Shown one piece after another: positions 46,983-51,470 of a stretch of 51,470 nt of DNA. Every line of letters begins with the position of its first letter. Positions within the stretch are counted from its first letter, which is position 1. Source of the DNA: Acidobacteriota bacterium (GTDB lineage Bacteria; Acidobacteriota; Vicinamibacteria; Vicinamibacterales; UBA2999). The DNA is taken from the NCBI GenBank assembly GCA_020851325.1, contig JADZCY010000401.1, forward strand, positions 1 through 51,470. The letters are read 5' to 3'. Below the pieces are notes generated by a model. The model was not told where the DNA came from. It made no database searches and was given only the letters and a program-made list of their open reading frames with translations. A program made the translations under genes and the position numbers.

Positions 46983-49658
46983 CTACGACTTGGCGTCCTT
47001 CCAGTTCGCGCCGACCCCCACATCCACATCGAGCGGCACCCGCAGCGTCACCGCCTCCGACATCGTCTTCCTGACCAGCGCGGCGATGTCGTCGGCGTCC
47101 TGTGCCGGCGATTCGAAGAGCAGTTCGTCGTGCACGGTGAGAATCATGCGTGCCTCGGTGCCGCGCGCCGTCAATGCGGCGTCGATGTCGATCATTGCGC
47201 GCTTGAGGATGTCGGCGGCCGTCCCCTGGATCGGCATGTTCACGGCCACGCGTTCGGCGGCACTGCGGATCTGGCCGTTGCGGCTGGTCAGTTCCGGCAC
47301 CAGCCGCCTTCGTCCGAACATCGTCTTCACGACGCCGGTTTCGCGCGCCGTTGCCAGCGTTTCGTCGATGAACGTGCGGACGCGCGGGAAGCCTTCGAAA
47401 TACGCATCGATGAACTGCTGCGCCGCCGCCTGCGTCACACCGATGTCCTTGGCCAGCGTGAACGCCGTCTTGCCGTAGAGCAGCGCGTAGTTGATGATCT
47501 TCGCCCGCCGCCGCAGTTCATGCGGACCGAGCGCGCTGTCGGCGCCGAAGACGGCGTCTGCCGTGCGGTCGTGGATGTCCTCGCCGCGCTCGAAGGCGGC
47601 GATGAGTGTCTCGTCGCCGGAGAGATGCGCCAGCACGCGGAGTTCGATCTGCGAGTAGTCGGCGGAGATCAACAGCCAGCCAGGTTCGGCGACAAACGCC
47701 CGACGGATCTCGCGGCCGAGTTCCGTGCGGATCGGGATGTTCTGCAGGTTCGGGTCGCTGCTGCTCAGCCGACCTGTCGCTGCGACGCCCTGGTTGAACT
47801 GCGTGTGCACGCGTCCGGTCTGCGGGTTCACCAGCGTCGGCAGCGCGTCGATGTAGGTGCCCTTCAGCTTGGCAAGGCTGCGCCAGTCGAGGATCTGTCG
47901 CGGCAGGTCGTGCGTCAGCGCCAGTTCCTCCAGCACTTCCACGGCGGTGGACGGCGTGCGCGTCGTTCCCGTGCGCTTCAACACCGGCAACTGGAGCTTC
48001 TCGAACAGCACGTCGGCCAGTTGCTTCGGCGAGTTGATGTTGAACGTCTCGCCGGCCAGCCGGTAGATCTCGGCGCCGAGCGCGCCAAGTTCGTGATCGA
48101 CGCGCGCCGCCTGGGCCGCCAGCGCCGGCACATCGACACGAACGCCGCGCTGCTCGAGCTTCGCGAGGATCGGGATCAGCGGCCGTTCGAGATCGCAATA
48201 CACGTCCATCAGGCCGTCGCGGGTCAGCAGCGGCGACAACGCTTCGGCGAGTTGCCACGACAGATCCGCGCGTTCGCCGGCGTAGACGAGCACCGCGTCG
48301 GCCGGCACGTCGGCAAACGGCCGTGCCTTTGCGCCCTTGCCGCGCACGGCTTCTTCGTCAACGGCGCGATACGACAACTGTTCCAGCACCAGCGGTTCCA
48401 GCGCCTGACTCGGACGGTTGGCGTCCAGCAGGTACGCCGCCAGCATCGTGTCGATGTCGATGCCGCCGAGCACGATGCCGTGCCGCGCCAGGACGATCGT
48501 GTCGGCCTTCAGGTCGTGGCCGATCTTGCGGACGTCCGGATTCGACAGCAGCGGCGCCAGCAGGCCGAGCGCTTCGTCGCGATCGAGCGAGCCGTCGCCC
48601 ATGAAGCCGTGATGGCCGACCGGGATGTAGCGCGCCTGACGCGCGCCGGTGGACACGGCAATACCGACGAGCGACGCTCGCACGGGCGCGGTGCCGTCGG
48701 TGATCAGCCGCAGGGCGATCTGCGGCTGCGCCGACCACTCCCGCACGAGCATGGTCAGCTCCTCGATCGACGCCACCAGCGCGTAGTCGCGCGTCGTCGT
48801 GTCCGCCGTTGGCGCGAACTCGGTGACGAGCGTCCGGAACCCGAGCGACGAGAACAGCGCGTAGCAGCGTTCGCGCGACGGCCCCTGGAACCGAAACGCC
48901 GCTTCATCGAAATCGACACCCACATCGGTGTGGATCATCACCAGCGTCCGGCTCTGCCTCGCCTCGTCTGCGTGGTTCTTCAACGCTTCGCGATACTTCT
49001 TCTGCGGGACCTCGTCGACGCGCGCCAGCAAGTCCTCCACCGATCCGTAGGTCTTGATCAGTTCGCGCGCGCCCTTCTCGCCAATGCCGGGGACGCCTTT
49101 GATGTTGTCGATGGAGTCGCCCATCAACGCCAGCACGTCCACCACCTGCGCCGGCGCGACGCCGAAGCGCGCTTCGACGCCCTCCGCGTCGTACCACGTG
49201 CCTTCGTCGCGCGGGTTGTACACCTTGACGCGGCCGCCGACGAGCTGAAAGAAGTCCTTGTCGCCCGTGACGATGGCGACGTCGAAGCCGGCGTTGGCGG
49301 CCTTCACCGCCAGCGTGCCGATGACGTCGTCCGCCTCGAAACCTTCCGCCGTGAGGATCGGCACGCCCATTGCCTGGCACGCCTCGTGGACCCATGTCAG
49401 TTGCTCGCGCAGGTCGTCCGGCATTGGCGCGCGGTTGGCCTTGTAGTCCGCGGCCAGCTTCGATCGGAACGTCTCGGTCGGGAGATCGAACGACGCGGCG
49501 ATGTGCGTCGGCTGGTGATCCGTCAGCAGCTTCCGCAGCATCGTCACGAAACCGTAGACGGCGTTGGTGGACTTGCCGTCCGGGCCGGTGAGCCCGCGCA
49601 GCGCGTGATACGCGCGGTACATCTGGTTGCTGCCGTCGATCAGGAACAGGGTGGGCAT
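46983..49658 (-). CDS. polA: DNA polymerase I
   Basis: 5'-3' exonuclease domain, DNA_pol_A motifs SADYSQIELRVLAHLSGDETLIAAF, RRRAKIINYALLYGKTAFTLAKDIGV, ILTVHDELLFE. Confidence 0.96.
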   Translation of the reverse strand: MPTLFLIDGSNQMYRAYHALRGLTGPDGKSTNAVYGFVTMLRKLLTDHQPTHIAASFDLPTETFRSKLAADYKANRAPMPDDLREQLTWVHEACQAMGVPILTAEGFEADDVIGTLAVKAANAGFDVAIVTGDKDFFQLVGGRVKVYNPRDEGTWYDAEGVEARFGVAPAQVVDVLALMGDSIDNIKGVPGIGEKGARELIKTYGSVEDLLARVDEVPQKKYREALKNHADEARQSRTLVMIHTDVGVDFDEAAFRFQGPSRERCYALFSSLGFRTLVTEFAPTADTTTRDYALVASIEELTMLVREWSAQPQIALRLITDGTAPVRASLVGIAVSTGARQARYIPVGHHGFMGDGSLDRDEALGLLAPLLSNPDVRKIGHDLKADTIVLARHGIVLGGIDIDTMLAAYLLDANRPSQALEPLVLEQLSYRAVDEEAVRGKGAKARPFADVPADAVLVYAGERADLSWQLAEALSPLLTRDGLMDVYCDLERPLIPILAKLEQRGVRVDVPALAAQAARVDHELGALGAEIYRLAGETFNINSPKQLADVLFEKLQLPVLKRTGTTRTPSTAVEVLEELALTHDLPRQILDWRSLAKLKGTYIDALPTLVNPQTGRVHTQFNQGVAATGRLSSSDPNLQNIPIRTELGREIRRAFVAEPGWLLISADYSQIELRVLAHLSGDETLIAAFERGEDIHDRTADAVFGADSALGPHELRRRAKIINYALLYGKTAFTLAKDIGVTQAAAQQFIDAYFEGFPRVRTFIDETLATARETGVVKTMFGRRRLVPELTSRNGQIRSAAERVAVNMPIQGTAADILKRAMIDIDAALTARGTEARMILTVHDELLFESPAQDADDIAALVRKTMSEAVTLRVPLDVDVGVGANWKDAKS

Positions 49659-49685
49659 GGGCGAAGCCTCAAAGTATCATCGCCG

Positions 49686-49764
49686 CCCCTCCAGCCTTCC
49701 AGCCCACCAGTCCGCCAGTCCTCCAGCCCTCCAGCCCTCCAGCCCTCCAGTCCTCCAGTCCCCC
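49686..49764. repeat. CCAGYCCT octamer satellite between divergent polA and lipoprotein gene
   Basis: ccctccagccttccagcccaccagtccgccagtcctccagccctccagccctccagccctccagtcctccagtcccc. Confidence 0.9.
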
Positions 49765-49787
49765 GTGTCGTCGTACAATCGGAGCCC

Positions 49788-50519
49788 GTGGTGCGCCGGC
49801 TGTTCGTGGCATGGGTGTCGCTGCTGGTTGTCGCCGCCTGCAGCACCAACCCGTTATCGCGGAAGTACGAATACGAGGAAGAGGTCTACGTCGACCTGGA
49901 CGGCTCGGCGATCGTCTACGTGAACGCCGCCGTGCCGGCGCTCGTGGCGCTGCGGGGCGTGGACCTGCCGCTGGACCCTGGTGCGCGTCTCGATCGACAG
50001 GATGTGCGCGCCATTTTCGAGACGCCGGTGAGTCACGTCGCCAACGTGAGCCTGTCGCGGCGCGACGGCCGGCGTTACGTGCATCTGCGGATCGAGGTGG
50101 ACGACATTCGCCGCCTGCACGAGGCCGCGCCGTTTGCGTGGTCCACCTATCGTCTGGATGTCGCCGACGCCGGCGCCGTCTATCAGCAGCGCGTCGGTGC
50201 CTCTGCCGGGCGCGGCGTTGGCGAGGTCGGCTGGAACGGATCGGAGCTAACCGCTTTCCGTCTGCACCTGCCCAGCCGCGTCACCTTTCACAACTCGCCG
50301 TCGAAAGAGATCCTGCGCGGCAACATCATCGTCTGGGAGCAGCTGCTGGCCGAACGACTGCGCGGCGTGCCGATCGACATCGAGGTTCGCATGGACAGCG
50401 ATTCGATTCTTCAGACGACGCTGCTGCTGTTCGGCGCGATGGCGGTGCTGGTGGCGGTGACGTTCGTCGGCTTCGTCTGGTTCGTCCGAAGCCGCGGGAA
50501 AGAAGAGCCGGCGGGCTAG
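49788..50519 (+). CDS. putative lipoprotein with C-terminal TM segment
   Basis: VVRRLFVAWVSLLVVAACSTNPL lipobox-like start; C-terminal TM TTLLLFGAMAVLVAVTFVGFVWFV. Start inferred from promoter position. Confidence 0.7.
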   Translation: MVRRLFVAWVSLLVVAACSTNPLSRKYEYEEEVYVDLDGSAIVYVNAAVPALVALRGVDLPLDPGARLDRQDVRAIFETPVSHVANVSLSRRDGRRYVHLRIEVDDIRRLHEAAPFAWSTYRLDVADAGAVYQQRVGASAGRGVGEVGWNGSELTAFRLHLPSRVTFHNSPSKEILRGNIIVWEQLLAERLRGVPIDIEVRMDSDSILQTTLLLFGAMAVLVAVTFVGFVWFVRSRGKEEPAG

Positions 50520-50529
50520 CCGCGTTCGT

Positions 50530-50588
50530 CCCGCCTCCCGCCTCCCGTCTCCCGTCTCACGCCCGCCTCCCGCCTCCCGCCTCCCGTC
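50530..50588. repeat. family A satellite (CCTCCCG heptamers)
   Basis: cccgcctcccgcctcccgtctcccgtctcacgcccgcctcccgcctcccgcctcccg. Confidence 0.9.
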
Positions 50589-50597
50589 ACGTTTTCG

Positions 50598-51158
50598 CTA
50601 CGGTTCGCCGACGCCCAGCGTCTCTCTGAACTCGGCGTCGGTCTGCAGCCGGCTCGTCACTTCCAGCGCGCCGAAGCTTCCGGCCAGTGATCGCGCCAGC
50701 GCGCGTTCGACGTTGCTCGGCACCACGCCTTCGAGACTCACGCGTCCGCGATTGACGACGATGTGGATGGGTGGGTTGGGCATCGAGGCGAACTGCCAGA
50801 AGGACGAGTGACCGTAGATGGCGCGCGAAATCCGGAAGCGCAGCTCGTCGTCGAACTGTGACACCGGCAGTACCTGAATCGCGTTCTCCACCGACGTCAC
50901 ACCGTGCACGCGCCGCACGCGGCGCTCGAGGTCGTCGCGCTTGTACGGCATCGTCACCCAGCCATCGAGGATGACGTGACCGTTGTCGATGCTGGCGGCG
51001 ACGCTGTCGAAGACGGTGTATTGCGTGTAGCGCTCGACTTGCGTGGAGATCTGCTGGAAGAGCACGCGGTCGCTGGCGGAGATCTGCGCGGCGGAATCTG
51101 CGGCCGGTATCACGAGCGCGGCGGCCAGCAGAACGGTGCGGAGGATGGTGCGGGTCAT
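50598..51158 (-). CDS. BON-domain periplasmic protein
   Basis: Signal peptide MTRTILRTVLLAAALVIPAADSAAQ; TVFDSVAASIDNGHVILDGWVTMPYKRDDLERRVRRVHGVTSVENAIQVLP and a second BON-like stretch. Confidence 0.9.
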   Translation of the reverse strand: MTRTILRTVLLAAALVIPAADSAAQISASDRVLFQQISTQVERYTQYTVFDSVAASIDNGHVILDGWVTMPYKRDDLERRVRRVHGVTSVENAIQVLPVSQFDDELRFRISRAIYGHSSFWQFASMPNPPIHIVVNRGRVSLEGVVPSNVERALARSLAGSFGALEVTSRLQTDAEFRETLGVGEP

Positions 51159-51258
51159 GGCTGTCTCCCTGACCCTTTACACTGCGAGGACCGTACCACG
51201 CGGCACTGTCCGCGCCTGCTACCTGGTGCCTGCCGTCCGCTGCCTGCTACCTGCTTCT

Positions 51259-51470
51259 TCAGGGCGTCGCGATATACCCGCGTCGCGCCCGCACCAGCGC
51301 CGACGAATCGCGCAGTTCGACGCGGATGGTGTGCCAGCGCCCGTCGCGATGGCCGGGGCTCGGATAGCCGATGTAGTACTGCTTGCCCAGCTCGTCGGCG
51401 ATGTTCGCCGTCGCCGGATCGAGATCACGCGCCGTGCGCACGATTTCGGTGCGGCCGCCGCTGTCGTCGG
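51259..51470 (-). CDS. VWFA-related (acidobacterial type) domain protein, C-terminal fragment running off the window
   Basis: IVRTARDLDPATANIADELGKQYYIGYPSPGHRDGRWHTIRVELRDSSALVRARRGYIATP, typical C-terminus of the acidobacterial VWFA-related family. Confidence 0.7.
   Translation of the reverse strand, partial: DDSGGRTEIVRTARDLDPATANIADELGKQYYIGYPSPGHRDGRWHTIRVELRDSSALVRARRGYIATP

Noticed and set aside
47130-49787. N-terminal about 886 aa of the 1129-aa plus-strand ORF
   Set aside because: Antisense to polA plus satellite translation; the true gene probably starts at GTG 49788.

Overview
High-GC bacterial chromosomal window. Gene content suggests an Acidobacteriota/Vicinamibacter-like origin (inference from a VWFA-related acidobacterial domain, M61, DUF5916 and VPS10-like proteins). 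About 38 credible protein genes and one tRNA-Ser(GCT) are present; most remaining long ORFs in the track are antisense shadows of GC-rich genes. Main blocks: XRE/cupin regulator, SEC-C protein, hicAB and tRNA-Ser; a hybrid histidine kinase translationally coupled to a Ser/Thr kinase-TPR protein; two M61 peptidases flanking a heme-copper oxidase operon (CoxA with a fused subunit III-like tail, a CPxC mini membrane protein, CoxB); an ArsA ATPase with a small -CC-ending partner; DinB; argH; an SSS symporter flanked by two tiny membrane ORFs; a beta-CASP/M49/cyclophilin/aminotransferase/malQ run; a VPS10-like protein; rmuC; a PEGA protein with a probable pseudokinase domain; DUF1015-serA-serC; pcnB; polA; BON and VWFA proteins. 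No CRISPR array, rRNA, prophage or complete transposon was recognised. The strongest non-gene signals are: (1) TANNNT hexamers placed 6-8 nt upstream of start codons at many genes, suggesting widespread leaderless transcription; (2) short-period (7-13 bp) GC-rich satellites in intergenic regions that often abut those -10 boxes, including a large foldback between serA and serC and 51-bp perfect inverted copies around dinB; (3) a 10-bp tandem repeat inside coxA at a domain junction.
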